Below are positions 15,463 to 25,254 of a DNA stretch of 43,427 nt, one piece after another. Source of the DNA: a bacterium (GTDB lineage: Bacteria; Actinomycetota; Acidimicrobiia; Spongiisociales; Spongiisociaceae); the NCBI GenBank assembly GCA_028821265.1, contig JAPPGU010000046.1, positions 1-43,427 on the forward strand, given 5' to 3'. The notes under the pieces were generated by a model. That model did not search any database. It saw only the letters and a program-made list of their open reading frames with translations, and had not been told where the DNA came from. A program made the position numbers and the translations under genes. The number at the start of each line of letters is the position of its first letter. The first letter of the stretch is position 1.

Positions 15463-17233
15463 CGGCAAGGGTCACGACCAGGACCTCGATCTCACCGGCA
15501 TATCCGAGGCCTACGAGGACTGGGAGAAGGACCAAGAACGCCGCCGCGAGGCTGCCATCCGGGAACGTGCGCACTTCCAGGGTCTTCAGGTAGACCCTGA
15601 CATCGACTTCTATCCCGAGGTGGCCGATCGGGAGCCCGGTGACAAGAACATAGTCAGGTGGGGATTCGACATACATCCCCAGGTGACGTTCTACGCCGCG
15701 GGATTCCTGGTGATCTTCATCGCGGCCACCCTGATCTTCCCGGATCAGGCGGGTGGGGTGTTCAGCGCCATCCTCACCTTCATCAACGAGAAGGTGGGCT
15801 GGCTGTACATCATCGCGTTCAACGTCTTCATCGGAGCCGCGCTCTACTTCGCGTTGGGCAGGTACGGCAAGATACGACTAGGCGGCCCGGGGGCCCTACC
15901 GGAGTTCTCCACCCCCGCCTGGTACGCCATGCTGATCTCGGCCGGCCTCGGCATCGGGTTGATGTTCTGGGGCGTGGCAGAGCCGATCTTCCACCTGACG
16001 GCGCCGCCTCCCCTGTTCGACGTAGAACCCTTGTCGACGGGCGCGGCCCGGGCATCGCTGGCGACCTCCTACCTCCACTGGGGGATCCATGGATGGGCGC
16101 TGTACGGCCTGGTAGCCCTCGCCCTGGGGTTCTTCGCCTATAACCGGGGACTGCCCCTGACCTTCCGCTCGGTCTTCTACCCGATCCTCGGTCCGAAGAT
16201 CTACGGCGGATGGGGCAATGCGATCGATATCCTCACCGTGGTGGCCACCCTCTTCGGTCTGGCCACTTCGCTGGGGTTCGGCGCCTCGCAGGCCGCCGCG
16301 GGGCTGAACAAGGTCTTCGGCGTACCGGATACCCTGCTGGTCCAGATTCTGCTCATCGCAGGTATCACGGGGCTGGCCACCATCTCGGTTGTGGCCGGCC
16401 TGGACGCCGGAGTCAAGAGGCTCAGCGCGCTCAACGTATGGCTGGCCGCGGCCTTCCTGGTCTTCGTACTGGCGGTGGGCCCGACCCTGCTGGTCCTCTC
16501 GCTGTACGTGGAGAGCATCGGCGTCTACATCCAGATCCTGCCGGAGTTCTCGTTCTGGAACGCAGCCCTGCTCGACACGCAGTGGCAGCAGTGGTGGACC
16601 ATCTTCTACTGGGGATGGTGGATCTCCTGGTCCCCCTTCGTCGGCATGTTCATCGCCCGGATCTCCAAGGGGCGCTCGGTACGGGAAATGATCATCGGTG
16701 TGATCGTCCTTCCCTGCCTCCTGTGCTTCCTGTGGTTCGCGGTGTTCGGCGGAGCGGCCATGAATCTCCAGATGACCGGAGAGTTGGACGTGGCGACGGC
16801 TGTGAACGAAAACGTGGCGACAGCCCTGTTCGTGATGCTGGAGGCCTTCCCATGGACCTTCTTCGTCTCGATAGTGGGCATCCTGTTGCTGGTCTCGTTC
16901 TTCGTCACCTCGTCGGACTCGGGGTCCCTGGTGGTTGACCACCTGACCTCGGGCGGAAAGCTCGACTCGCCCAAACCGCAGCGCGTGTTCTGGGCGCTGA
17001 TGGAAGGCGCGGTGGCGATCGTGTTGCTGGCCGGAGGCGGCCTGTCCGCCCTCCAGACAGCCGCCGTGGCTACCGGACTGCCGTTCCTCTTCGTGCTCCT
17101 GATAATGCTGTGGAGCCTGAAGAAGGCCTTCGACGAAGAGCTCGACCTTCTGGAGAGCCACTACGACGAGGCCATCTTCCAAGCCCAGCACAGCGGCTTG
17201 ATCGAGCGGCTGGAGAGAGGAGGTGACAAGTGA
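15455..17233 (+). CDS. BCCT-family betaine/quaternary amine transporter
   Basis: 592-residue secondary importer of the BetP/OpuD family. A hydrophilic, charged N-terminal tail (about 1-70) precedes 12 predicted helices. The BetP aromatic boxes are complete: W209, W214 and Y217 in LHWGIHGWALYG, and W386, W388, W389 and W392 in YWGWWISWSPFVGMF. The glycine stretch GLGIGLM (164-170) in helix 3 resembles the Na+-coupled members more than the CaiT exchanger. Expected action: Na+-driven uptake of glycine betaine or a relative under osmotic stress. ATG with GGGAGG upstream, overlapped by the leader ORF; the stop overlaps the next gene as GTGA. The long N-terminal tail could be an osmosensor, which in BetP lies in the C-terminus. 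Confidence 0.95.
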   Translation: MADGKGHDQDLDLTGISEAYEDWEKDQERRREAAIRERAHFQGLQVDPDIDFYPEVADREPGDKNIVRWGFDIHPQVTFYAAGFLVIFIAATLIFPDQAGGVFSAILTFINEKVGWLYIIAFNVFIGAALYFALGRYGKIRLGGPGALPEFSTPAWYAMLISAGLGIGLMFWGVAEPIFHLTAPPPLFDVEPLSTGAARASLATSYLHWGIHGWALYGLVALALGFFAYNRGLPLTFRSVFYPILGPKIYGGWGNAIDILTVVATLFGLATSLGFGASQAAAGLNKVFGVPDTLLVQILLIAGITGLATISVVAGLDAGVKRLSALNVWLAAAFLVFVLAVGPTLLVLSLYVESIGVYIQILPEFSFWNAALLDTQWQQWWTIFYWGWWISWSPFVGMFIARISKGRSVREMIIGVIVLPCLLCFLWFAVFGGAAMNLQMTGELDVATAVNENVATALFVMLEAFPWTFFVSIVGILLLVSFFVTSSDSGSLVVDHLTSGGKLDSPKPQRVFWALMEGAVAIVLLAGGGLSALQTAAVATGLPFLFVLLIMLWSLKKAFDEELDLLESHYDEAIFQAQHSGLIERLERGGDK

Positions 17234-18162
17234 TCAAGAGATCGAGCACACGGATCGCCGCTGTCGCGGCCTTTGTGCTGGTGCTCTCGGCCTGCGCCGT
17301 CCAGGAAGAGGAAGGCCCCGTGGCGATCGCCCGGGCCGACTGGAGTTCCGGCTACATGCAGGCTGCCATCTACGCGCAGCTGATCGGGGAACTCGGGTAC
17401 GAGGTCACCGATCCGGCGGCCGCCGAACTCAGGCCCTACTCGTTCTATCCCGCCCTTGCGGCCGGACAGTACGACCTGTGGGCCAACGGCTGGTTCCCCC
17501 TCCACGATATTTTCCTGGAGGGAGAGAACGTCACCGGCCAGGCGGTCGAGCTGCCCATCGAGGCGGTGGGCTGGCAGGTGGCCGGCGGCGGCGGTGAAGG
17601 CATCATGGTCGACAAGGCCACGGCCGACCGGCTGGGAATCTCCTCGATGGACGGTGTGGCCGCCAATGCCGGCGTCTTCGACAAGAACGGCAACGGCAAG
17701 GCGGACTTCATCGGCTGCAATGTCGGATGGGGATGCCAGATCGCCTTCAACGAGCAGATCGCCAACGAAAGCTGGGGCGCCGGCGTGGAGCAGATCTCCG
17801 GCACCTACGACCAGCTGATCAGAGGCGTCATCGACGAAATAGAGGCCGGCGAGTCGGCGGTGTTCTATGCCTGGACCCCCAACTGGACCAGCACCGTCCT
17901 GGTGCCGGGCCAGAATGCCGTGTGGGTGCAGTCGGACATCAACGACATCCGAGCGGTGGCCAACACCGACTTCCTGGATAGGAACCCGGACATTCGCCGC
18001 CTCCTCGAGGTGGTGGCGATCCCGTTGGCCGACATCGCGGCACAGAACGCCAGGATGGCCGCCGGGGAGTACTCCGAGGCCGATATCGAGGCCGACGCCG
18101 CGGCTTGGATCGCCGACAACCGTGCCCAGGTCGACGACTGGCTGGCAACGGCACGCGGCTGA
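17230..18162 (+). CDS. OpuAC/ProX-like lipoprotein coupled to the BCCT carrier
   Basis: 310 residues. Lipobox LSAC with the lipid cysteine at 22, so anchored to the outer face of the membrane. The mature part is an OpuAC-type quaternary amine-binding domain with tryptophans at 38, 84, 88, 215 and 219, a Ca-loop-like DKNGNGKAD (151-159) and a cysteine pair in GCNVGWGC (162-169). Almost every one of these features has a counterpart in the N-terminal domain of the K+ channel (NGWFP, WTPNWT, NDIRAVAN, DIAAQNA). GTG start with AGGAGG at six bases; it overlaps the carrier stop by four bases. No ABC permease or ATPase lies nearby. It may deliver solute to the carrier or sense it; both are inference. 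Confidence 0.93.
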   Translation: MIKRSSTRIAAVAAFVLVLSACAVQEEEGPVAIARADWSSGYMQAAIYAQLIGELGYEVTDPAAAELRPYSFYPALAAGQYDLWANGWFPLHDIFLEGENVTGQAVELPIEAVGWQVAGGGGEGIMVDKATADRLGISSMDGVAANAGVFDKNGNGKADFIGCNVGWGCQIAFNEQIANESWGAGVEQISGTYDQLIRGVIDEIEAGESAVFYAWTPNWTSTVLVPGQNAVWVQSDINDIRAVANTDFLDRNPDIRRLLEVVAIPLADIAAQNARMAAGEYSEADIEADAAAWIADNRAQVDDWLATARG

Positions 18163-18194
18163 CAGGTCTAAACCGAGACATCAAAACAGCTAGG

Positions 18195-18234
18195 AAGACC
18201 CGGCTCCTCAACGATTCAAGAGGAGTCGGGTCTT
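18195..18234. terminator. Strong terminator hairpin after the osmolyte operon
   Basis: A 15-bp stem (AAGACCCGGCTCCTC with GAGGAGTCGGGTCTT, one G-U pair) and a 10-nt loop, 33 nt past the lipoprotein stop. The arms begin with AA and end with TT, so it can act on both strands. On the minus strand it also follows the methyltransferase gene, whose stop is at 18266. Confidence 0.85.
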
Positions 18235-18265
18235 CGCGCGTAGGGGTCGAGTCCCGGCAGCCCGG

Positions 18266-18991
18266 CTATCTCCGCTGCCACCGGAGCGCCATGAGGTGGG
18301 GGATGTCCCGGTGCTTGGCAAGGATCGGATCCCTGGCGGCCACGCGAGGGCCCACTCCGTCCTCCAGCACTTCCTCCAGAGACCAACCTGCGGTGGCGGC
18401 CTCGGTGAGCAGCCTCCCGATCGGCCGGTGGATGAACTCCACGGACCGGTTCCCGGCCGGCTCCCGGGACCGGCCCGGGTTCAGGTAGTCCCCGAACCTC
18501 CAGAACAACTCGCCGTCGGTCGGGTCGATCACCGGCCCGGACCGGGGCGCCGTGTAGACCGGATGGTTGATGACGACCACCAGCGATCCACCGGCGCGGG
18601 TGACCCGGGCGGTCTCGGCGAAGAAGCCTGCCGAGCCCTCGAAGTGCTCCAGCGCCAGCACGGCGTAGGCGCCGTCCACCGCCTCGTCGCGTACGCACGC
18701 CAGGTCGGGCAGCCGTCCGAGGAACACAGGATGGCGGCCGGAGGCCAGGCGCGCCAGCTCGAGACTGACATCCACACCGATCACGCGGACGCCCCGGGCC
18801 GCCGCCCTCTCGCCGATGCGCCCATCCCCGCAACCCAGATCCAGCAATACCTCCCCGCTCCGCGGCCGAAGCACTTGGAAGAAGAGCGGATCCACTTCTT
18901 CCCGGTAGGCCGGATCATCGGCCTCGGCGGACCACCAGCCGGCTAGGTCGATCCAGTCGTCTGCTTGCTCATGTCTCCGTGGCGTCCTCAT
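18266..18991 (-). CDS. Class I SAM-dependent methyltransferase
   Basis: 241 residues. SAM motif I is LLDLGCGDGRIGERA (about 49-63), the acidic residue after strand 2 is in IGVDVS (about 72-77), motif III is AVLALEHFEG, and GGSLVVVINHP follows. It is closest in style to UbiE/UbiG-type small-molecule methyltransferases, but the substrate cannot be read from the sequence. It begins 15 nt after the uvrA stop and is probably the last gene of the uvrA transcript. Glycine-betaine synthesis by methylation was considered, because the next locus handles betaine, but no glycine/sarcosine methyltransferase signature is visible. Confidence 0.85.
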   Translation of the reverse strand: MRTPRRHEQADDWIDLAGWWSAEADDPAYREEVDPLFFQVLRPRSGEVLLDLGCGDGRIGERAAARGVRVIGVDVSLELARLASGRHPVFLGRLPDLACVRDEAVDGAYAVLALEHFEGSAGFFAETARVTRAGGSLVVVINHPVYTAPRSGPVIDPTDGELFWRFGDYLNPGRSREPAGNRSVEFIHRPIGRLLTEAATAGWSLEEVLEDGVGPRVAARDPILAKHRDIPHLMALRWQRR

Positions 18992-19006
18992 GGCCGTCCA
19001 TTCTCA

Positions 19007-21913
19007 TCACCGGCGGTCCCAGGCATCGAGTTCGGCCGAAGGCAGGGGCAGGAGTATCTCTGGGCCGACTGCCTGGTCGGCCAACTGGCCGGGGGCTCGG
19101 AGTACGTCCCGCAGGAACTTGCCGGTGTAGGACTCGGGTACGGCGGCCACCTGCTCGGGGGTCCCCGAGGCCACGATCCGTCCGCCCTCGTCCCCGCCTT
19201 CCGGGCCGAGGTCGATGATCCAGTCGGCGGAGCGCACCACGTCCAGGTTGTGCTCTATGACCACCACCGTGTTGCCCGTGTCCACGAGGCGGTGGAGCAC
19301 CTCGAGGAGCTTGCGCGTGTCCTCGAAGTGCAGTCCGGTGGTGGGCTCGTCGAGGATGTAGAAGGTGTTGCCGGTGGCCCGCTTGCCCAGTTCGGAGGCC
19401 AGCTTCACCCGCTGGGCCTCGCCACCCGAGAGGGTCGGCGCGGGCTGGCCCAGACGGATGTAACCGAGGCCGACATCGCAGATGGTCTGGGCGATCCGGG
19501 CAATCGGAGGCTGCGCCTCGAAGAACGAAAGCGCCTCCTCGGCGGGCATGTTCAGCACGTCTGCGATCGACCGGCCCTTCCACAGCACCTCCAGGGTGTC
19601 CCGGTTGTAGCGCCGGCCCTCACAGACCTCGCACAGCACGTAGACGTCCGGCAGGAAGTGCATCTCGATCCTGATGTTGCCGTCGCCCCGGCACGCCTCG
19701 CAGCGCCCGCCCTTGACGTTGAACGAGAACCGCCCCGGCATGTAGCCGCGGGCCCGGGACTCCGGTGTGGAGGAGAACAGCTTGCGGATCCGGTCGAACA
19801 CCTTCGTGTACGTGGCGGCATTGGAGCGCGGGGTGCGGCCGATGGGCGACTGGTCGATGTTGATCACCTTGTCGAGGTGCTCGACCCCTTCGATGCGGCG
19901 ATGCCGCCCGGGAACGGCCCGCGACCGGTACAGCCGGCTGTGGAGGCCTTTCGACAGGATTTCCTGGACCAGGGAGGACTTGCCGCTACCGGACACCCCC
20001 GTCACGGCGATCAGCTTCCCCAGGGGGAGGTCCACGTCGAGGTCGCGCAGGTTGTTCTCGGCGGCCCCGATCACCCTGAGCGACCGCCCGTCCCCGTTGC
20101 GGCGCTGTTCGGGTGTGGGGATGCGACGCCGGCCGGCCATGTAGGCGCCGGTCAGCGACTCCGGCTCGGCCACTAGGTCGGAGAGGTCCCCCTGGGCCAC
20201 CACGTGCCCGCCCCGCTCCCCTGCTCCCGGGCCCAGGTCGACCACATGGTCGGCGGTCCGGATGGTCTCCTCGTCGTGCTCGACCACGATCAGGGTGTTG
20301 CCGAGATCACGGAGCCGGAGCAGCGTCTCCAGCAGCCGCCGGTTGTCGCGCTGGTGGAGGCCGATGGAAGGCTCGTCGAGCACGTAGAGAACGCCCACCA
20401 GCCCGGAGCCGATCTGGGTTGCCAGGCGGATGCGCTGCGCCTCGCCTCCGGAGAGGCTGGCCGCGCCCCGGTAGAGGGTCAGGTACTCGAGACCCACGTC
20501 GAGGAGGAACCTGAGACGCTCCCGGATCTCCTTGAGCACCGGACCGGCGATGGTCGCATCCCGTTCGCCGAGCTCCAGCCGCTCGAGGGCTTCGAGCGTG
20601 CCCCGGATCGACCGGTCGCAGACCTCGAAGATGTTCATTCCCCCCACGGTGACGGCCAGTGACACCGGGTTGAGGCGGGCGCCGGAGCAGGTCGGGCAGG
20701 GTACCTGGCGCATGTACTCCTCGTACAACGACCGGGCCCGATCCGACTCGGTCTGCTCGTGGCGCCGTCGCAGTACCGGGATCACCCCTTCGTACTTGGC
20801 CCGGTAGCGCCGCCGGCGGCCGAACCGGTTGGTGAAGGACACCTGGATCTTGAGGTCTCCGGTTCCGTACAGCACGGCCTGCTGGTGCTCGCTGTCAAGG
20901 TCGCAGAACGGGGTGTCGACGTCGAAGCCCAGCGTTCTCGCCAGGCCGTTGAGGAGATGCTGGTAGTAGCGGTTGCTGTTGCTAGCCCACGGGGCGAGCG
21001 CGCCGTCCGCGATGGAGCGCTCGTCATCGGGCACGACCAGACGGGGGTCCACCTCGAACCTGGTGCCGATACCCGAGCAGGCCTCGCAGGCGCCGTAGGG
21101 GCTGTTGAACGAGAACGAGCGGGGCTCCATCTGGTCGAACGAGATACCGCAACTGTCGCAGGAGAGATGCTGGCTGAAGGTCAACTCGGACCCGCCGATG
21201 ATGTCGATGACCGCGGTGCCGCCCGTCAGTCCCAGGGCGGTCTCCAGAGAGTCGGTGAGGCGCCGCACACCGCCCCGGCCTGCTACCAGCCGGTCCACCA
21301 CCACCTCGATGGTGTGGGTGTAGTAGCGGTCGAGACGGATGGACTCGGCCAGGTCGACGATCTCACCGTCGACCCTGGCCCGGCTGAATCCCTGGCGGGA
21401 CAGGTCCCGGAACAACTCCTCGTACTCCCCCTTCCGTCCCCGGACGATGGGCGCCAGCACCTGGAAGCGGGTGCCCTCGTCGAGCCCGGCTATGCGGTCG
21501 ACGATCTGCTGGGGCGTCTGGCGCTCCACCACCTTCCCGCACCGGGGACAGTGGGGCGTACCGATCCGGGCATAGAGGAGGCGGAGGTAGTCATGGATCT
21601 CGGTGACGGTTCCGACCGTGGAACGGGGATTCCGGCTGGCGGTCTTCTGGTCGATCGAGATGGCAGGTGACAGGCCCTCGATGAAGTCCACGTCGGGCTT
21701 GTCCATCTGGCCCAGGAACTGGCGTGCGTACGCCGACAGGCTCTCGACGTAGCGGCGCTGGCCCTCGGCGTAGATGGTGTCGAACGCCAGGCTGGACTTT
21801 CCGGACCCGGACAGGCCGGTGAAGACGATGAACCTCTCTCGCGGCAACTCGATGGAGATGTCCTGGAGGTTGTGCTCGCGTGCTCCGCGAACGATGAGCT
21901 TGTCTCTGATCAT
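19007..21913 (-). CDS. uvrA: UvrABC system protein A
   Basis: DNA damage recognition ATPase of excision repair, 968 residues. Two ABC modules: Walker [10 protein letters not shown] (about 33-41) and GVSGSGKSS (about 637-645). ABC signatures are in [13 protein letters not shown] (about 490) and [13 protein letters not shown] (about 830). Zinc-binding pairs are visible in [27 protein letters not shown] and CEVCEG. ATG start at 21913 without a clear ribosome binding site; a possible -10 (TAGCAT) lies about 45 nt upstream. It lies 135 nt downstream of uvrB. Confidence 0.97.
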   Translation of the reverse strand: MIRDKLIVRGAREHNLQDISIELPRERFIVFTGLSGSGKSSLAFDTIYAEGQRRYVESLSAYARQFLGQMDKPDVDFIEGLSPAISIDQKTASRNPRSTVGTVTEIHDYLRLLYARIGTPHCPRCGKVVERQTPQQIVDRIAGLDEGTRFQVLAPIVRGRKGEYEELFRDLSRQGFSRARVDGEIVDLAESIRLDRYYTHTIEVVVDRLVAGRGGVRRLTDSLETALGLTGGTAVIDIIGGSELTFSQHLSCDSCGISFDQMEPRSFSFNSPYGACEACSGIGTRFEVDPRLVVPDDERSIADGALAPWASNSNRYYQHLLNGLARTLGFDVDTPFCDLDSEHQQAVLYGTGDLKIQVSFTNRFGRRRRYRAKYEGVIPVLRRRHEQTESDRARSLYEEYMRQVPCPTCSGARLNPVSLAVTVGGMNIFEVCDRSIRGTLEALERLELGERDATIAGPVLKEIRERLRFLLDVGLEYLTLYRGAASLSGGEAQRIRLATQIGSGLVGVLYVLDEPSIGLHQRDNRRLLETLLRLRDLGNTLIVVEHDEETIRTADHVVDLGPGAGERGGHVVAQGDLSDLVAEPESLTGAYMAGRRRIPTPEQRRNGDGRSLRVIGAAENNLRDLDVDLPLGKLIAVTGVSGSGKSSLVQEILSKGLHSRLYRSRAVPGRHRRIEGVEHLDKVINIDQSPIGRTPRSNAATYTKVFDRIRKLFSSTPESRARGYMPGRFSFNVKGGRCEACRGDGNIRIEMHFLPDVYVLCEVCEGRRYNRDTLEVLWKGRSIADVLNMPAEEALSFFEAQPPIARIAQTICDVGLGYIRLGQPAPTLSGGEAQRVKLASELGKRATGNTFYILDEPTTGLHFEDTRKLLEVLHRLVDTGNTVVVIEHNLDVVRSADWIIDLGPEGGDEGGRIVASGTPEQVAAVPESYTGKFLRDVLRAPGQLADQAVGPEILLPLPSAELDAWDRR

Positions 21914-22048
21914 GGGCCCGGGCGGTTCGGCGCAGGGGAAGCGGGGATACCGTTCATGCTAGTGGTCGCCCGTGACCAGCCACCATGACGGGCTACGGGC
22001 GGCCTGTCGCGTCACCTCCCGGGCATGACGACGGGCCGGCCCCGGTCA

Positions 22049-24067
22049 CTACCGGATTACCTCGCTCAGTTCCTTCATCTCGCGCTTGAGCTCGGTCACC
22101 TCGTCCCGGAGGCGGGCGGCGTACTCGAAGCGGAGTTCCCGGGCGGCTTCCCTCATCTCGTCCTCGAGGCTCTGGATCAGGCGACCCAGGTCTTCGCCGG
22201 CCAGTTCCACCGGGAAGCTCACCTCCATCGAGCCCAGGCTCCGGTCCCGGCGCCTGGAGGATGGACCGCTCGATGACACCAGCTCGAGGATGTCGGACAC
22301 CTTCTTGCGGATGGTCTGGGGGTCGATGCCGTGCTCCTCGTTGTAGCGCACCTGAAGGTGGCGGCGGCGGTTGGTCTCCCCGATGGCGGCCCTCATGGAA
22401 TCGGTCACGTCGTCCGCGTACATGATGACCCGGCCCGAGACGTTCCGGGCAGCCCGGCCGATGATCTGGATCAGGCTGGTCTCGGAGCGCAGGAAGCCCT
22501 CCTTGTCGGCGTCAAGGATCGCCACCAACGACACCTCCGGCAGGTCCAATCCCTCCCGGAGCAGGTTGATGCCGACCAGCACGTCGTAGTCCCCCAACCG
22601 CAGGTCGCGTAGCAACTGGACCCGTTCGAGGGTGTTGATCTCCGAATGGAGGTAGCGGGCCCGGACCCCCATCTCCAGCAGGTAGTCGGTCAGGTCCTCC
22701 GACATCTTCTTGGTCAGCGTGGTGACCAGTATCCGGTTCCCCAGCACAGCCTGGTCCCGGATCTCCCCGATCAGATCGTCTATCTGGCCCTTGGCCGGCC
22801 TGACGACTACCTCGGGATCGACCAGCCCGGTGGGCCGGACTATCTGCTCGACGATGTTGTCGGACTGCCTGCGCTCGAAGGGGCCGGGCGTGGCCGACAT
22901 GAAGACCACCTGGCCGGTCTTCTCCAACCACTCGTCGAAGCGCAGCGGCCGGTTGTCGAGCGCCGACGGCAGGCGGAAACCGTGTTCCACGAGCACGTCC
23001 TTCCGGCTCCGATCCCCCTCGTACTGGCCGTGGAGCTGCGGGATGGCCACGTGGCTCTCGTCGATGATGGTCAGGAAGTCGTCCGGGAAGTAGTCCAGCA
23101 GCGTGTAGGGCGCCTCCCCCGGCTCCCTGCCGTCGATGTGGCGGCTGTAGTTCTCGATCCCGGAGCAGAACCCCACCTCGCGGATCATCTCCAGGTCGTA
23201 GGTGGTACGCATGCGGAGCCGCTGCGCCTCGAGCAGCTTCCCCTGCTGCTCCAGTTCCGCCAGCCTCTCCCGCAGCTCTGCCTGGATACCCACCATCGCC
23301 CGCTCCATGCGTTCCTCCGAGGCGGCGTAGTGGGTGGCCGGGTAGACCCACAGCTCCTTCATCTCGTCGATGATCTCACCGGTCACCGGGTTGATACGGA
23401 CGATCCGGTCCACCTCATCGCCGAAGTACTCCACTCGGGCGATGGTCTCCTCGTAGGCGGGGAAGACTTCGAGGGTGTCGCCCCTGACCCGGAACCGCCC
23501 CCGCACCAGGTTCACTTCGTTGCGCTGGTACTGGATGTCCACGAGCCGGCGGATGGCCTGGTGGAGCGGGAACTCGACGCCCCGGATCAGCCGCAGGACC
23601 TGCCCGGCGTACTCGTCGGGACTGCCCAGGCCGTAGATGCAGGACACGCTGGCCACGATCACCACATCATCCCGGAACAGCAGCGACGAGGTGGCGGCGT
23701 GACGGAGCCGGTCGATCTCGTCGTTGATGGTGGCGTCCTTCTCGATGTAGGTGTCGGTCTGGGGGAGGTAGGCCTCCGGCTGGTAGTAGTCGTAGTAGGA
23801 GACGAAGTACTCGACCCGGTTGCCGGGGAAGAACTGGCGGAACTCCGAGGCCAGTTGCGCGGCGAGGGCCTTGTTGGGAGCGATCACCAGGGCGGGGCGC
23901 TGGGCCTGCTCGATCGTCCAGGCGATGGTGGCGGACTTCCCGGAGCCGGTAATGCCCAGCAGGGTCTGGAACGCGTCGCCGCGCTCCACACCTTGGGCGA
24001 GCGCGGCGATGGCGGCAGGTTGATCACCGGCCGGGTTGAAGTCGGAAACAACTGCGAAATCCGCCAC
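22049..24067 (-). CDS. uvrB: UvrABC system protein B
   Basis: Damage-verifying helicase of excision repair, 672 residues. Walker [11 protein letters not shown] (about 39-48), the beta-hairpin region [17 protein letters not shown] (about 92-108), DESH box TIIDESHV (about 337-344), helicase motif [11 protein letters not shown] (about 535-543) and a C-terminal UVR motif for UvrC contact ([20 protein letters not shown]). GTG start at 24067, eight bases after a TATGAT box, with no ribosome binding site in between. This may be a leaderless gene. The downstream gap to uvrA holds nothing else I recognise. Confidence 0.97.
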   Translation of the reverse strand: MADFAVVSDFNPAGDQPAAIAALAQGVERGDAFQTLLGITGSGKSATIAWTIEQAQRPALVIAPNKALAAQLASEFRQFFPGNRVEYFVSYYDYYQPEAYLPQTDTYIEKDATINDEIDRLRHAATSSLLFRDDVVIVASVSCIYGLGSPDEYAGQVLRLIRGVEFPLHQAIRRLVDIQYQRNEVNLVRGRFRVRGDTLEVFPAYEETIARVEYFGDEVDRIVRINPVTGEIIDEMKELWVYPATHYAASEERMERAMVGIQAELRERLAELEQQGKLLEAQRLRMRTTYDLEMIREVGFCSGIENYSRHIDGREPGEAPYTLLDYFPDDFLTIIDESHVAIPQLHGQYEGDRSRKDVLVEHGFRLPSALDNRPLRFDEWLEKTGQVVFMSATPGPFERRQSDNIVEQIVRPTGLVDPEVVVRPAKGQIDDLIGEIRDQAVLGNRILVTTLTKKMSEDLTDYLLEMGVRARYLHSEINTLERVQLLRDLRLGDYDVLVGINLLREGLDLPEVSLVAILDADKEGFLRSETSLIQIIGRAARNVSGRVIMYADDVTDSMRAAIGETNRRRHLQVRYNEEHGIDPQTIRKKVSDILELVSSSGPSSRRRDRSLGSMEVSFPVELAGEDLGRLIQSLEDEMREAARELRFEYAARLRDEVTELKREMKELSEVIR

Positions 24068-24075
24068 GCCGCTCG

Positions 24076-24081
24076 ATCATA
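24076..24081 (-). promoter_or_regulatory. -10 box of uvrB
   Basis: TATGAT, one base from the classical consensus, eight bases before the GTG start. No LexA-type palindrome is visible around it, so SOS control is not supported. Confidence 0.55.
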
Positions 24082-24201
24082 GGAGGGTGCGGTGACAAGC
24101 GGCTGGAGGAGGTACTCCGCAGGGATCTGCCACGGACTCCCCGGTGAGGGGACGGCGCCGGGATGGTCTATCGTTCGTCGCCGGCGGCGACTCGAGGGAC
24201 G

Positions 24202-25254
24202 ATGCCCGACTACGGCGACATGCACGGATGGCACGACGGGGAGTTCGTCGAGCGTCCTGACTCCGAGCTTCCGGCGTACATGGGGGCCACGACGTTCGCC
24301 AAGCTGCCCCTGGTAACGGACATCGGCCAGATCGCCGACCTGGCCCCCGACGCGGTCATCGTGGGCGCGCCGCTCGATGACGGCACCACCTACCGGCCGG
24401 GGGCGAGATTCGGGCCCCGGGCGATACGGACGGGCAACAACAACTACGGCGTGTTCCACTCCCTCCAACTCGGCGTGGACGTCTTCGATGTACTCGACGT
24501 GATCGACGCCGGTGACGCCAACATCGAACCGGTGTGGCTGGAACGTGGCTACGCGATGATCTACCGGAAGGTGCGTGACCTGGCCGCGACGGGGACGGTG
24601 CCGGTCGTCCTCGGAGGCGACCACGGCATCACCTGGCCGTCGGCTACAGCCATCGCGGAGGTGAACGATCCGGCGCGGATCGGGATGGTCCACTTCGACG
24701 CCCACGCCGACACCGGCGAGGTCTTCGGACCGATCGCGAACCACGGGTCCCCGATGCGGAAGCTCATCGAGTCGGGCGCCATCGCCGGACCCAACTTCGT
24801 CCAGGTGGGGCTCCGGGGCTACTGGCCGGGCGGGGAGACCCTGGCCTGGATGCAGGAGAAGGGCTTCCGGACGCACTTCATCACCGAGATCGAGGAGCAT
24901 GGCGCCGAGGCGGTGGTCGACCGGGCGATCGAAGAGGCATTGGACGGCGCCGATGCCGTGTACCTGAGCGTGGACATAGACGTTCTGGACCCGGCCTACG
25001 CTCCGGGGACGGGAACGGCCGAGCCTGGCGGGATGAGTACCCGCGAGCTGCTACGGGCGGTACGCCGGATAGTCGGCGCGGTCGAATTGGCGGGCATGGA
25101 CGTGGTGGAGGTCTCCCCGCCCTTTGACCATGCCGATCTGACCGCGATGGCGGCCAACCGCGTGGTGATGGAGGCCCTCTCCGCGCTCGCCGTCAAGAAA
25201 CGGTCGGGCACCGGCGTCCGGAGGTCTACCGGCCGGGTCGGGGGCGGGTCCTGA
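24202..25254 (+). CDS. Agmatinase/ureohydrolase family enzyme
   Basis: Arginase-superfamily dimanganese hydrolase, about 350 residues. Metal ligands: GGDHGIT (about 148-154), DAHADT (about 171-176) and SVDIDVLDPAYAPG (about 255-268). The N-terminal GAPLDDGTTYRPGARFGP matches the agmatinase/guanidinobutyrase group rather than arginase. The reaction would release urea from a guanidino compound; agmatine, guanidinobutyrate or guanidine cannot be told apart here. The ATG at 24202 (GAGGG upstream) is preferred over the ATG at 24163, because the earlier codons look like leader sequence. Its 3' end overlaps the convergent coaE by 29 bases. Confidence 0.9.
   Translation: MPDYGDMHGWHDGEFVERPDSELPAYMGATTFAKLPLVTDIGQIADLAPDAVIVGAPLDDGTTYRPGARFGPRAIRTGNNNYGVFHSLQLGVDVFDVLDVIDAGDANIEPVWLERGYAMIYRKVRDLAATGTVPVVLGGDHGITWPSATAIAEVNDPARIGMVHFDAHADTGEVFGPIANHGSPMRKLIESGAIAGPNFVQVGLRGYWPGGETLAWMQEKGFRTHFITEIEEHGAEAVVDRAIEEALDGADAVYLSVDIDVLDPAYAPGTGTAEPGGMSTRELLRAVRRIVGAVELAGMDVVEVSPPFDHADLTAMAANRVVMEALSALAVKKRSGTGVRRSTGRVGGGS

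Noticed and set aside
15896-17191. 431-codon minus-strand frame inside the BCCT gene
   Set aside because: Antisense shadow of a conserved transporter; Glu/Gln/His-rich with no recognisable domain.
18266-18991. Glycine/sarcosine betaine-synthesis methyltransferase
   Set aside because: Tempting because of the neighbouring betaine genes, but only general class I SAM motifs are seen and it belongs to the uvrA transcript beyond a strong terminator.
22646-24082. 478-codon plus-strand frame inside uvrB
   Set aside because: Antisense shadow of uvrB; no family features.
24067-24120. LexA/SOS box before uvrB
   Set aside because: No actinobacterial SOS-type palindrome is visible in the divergent gap.
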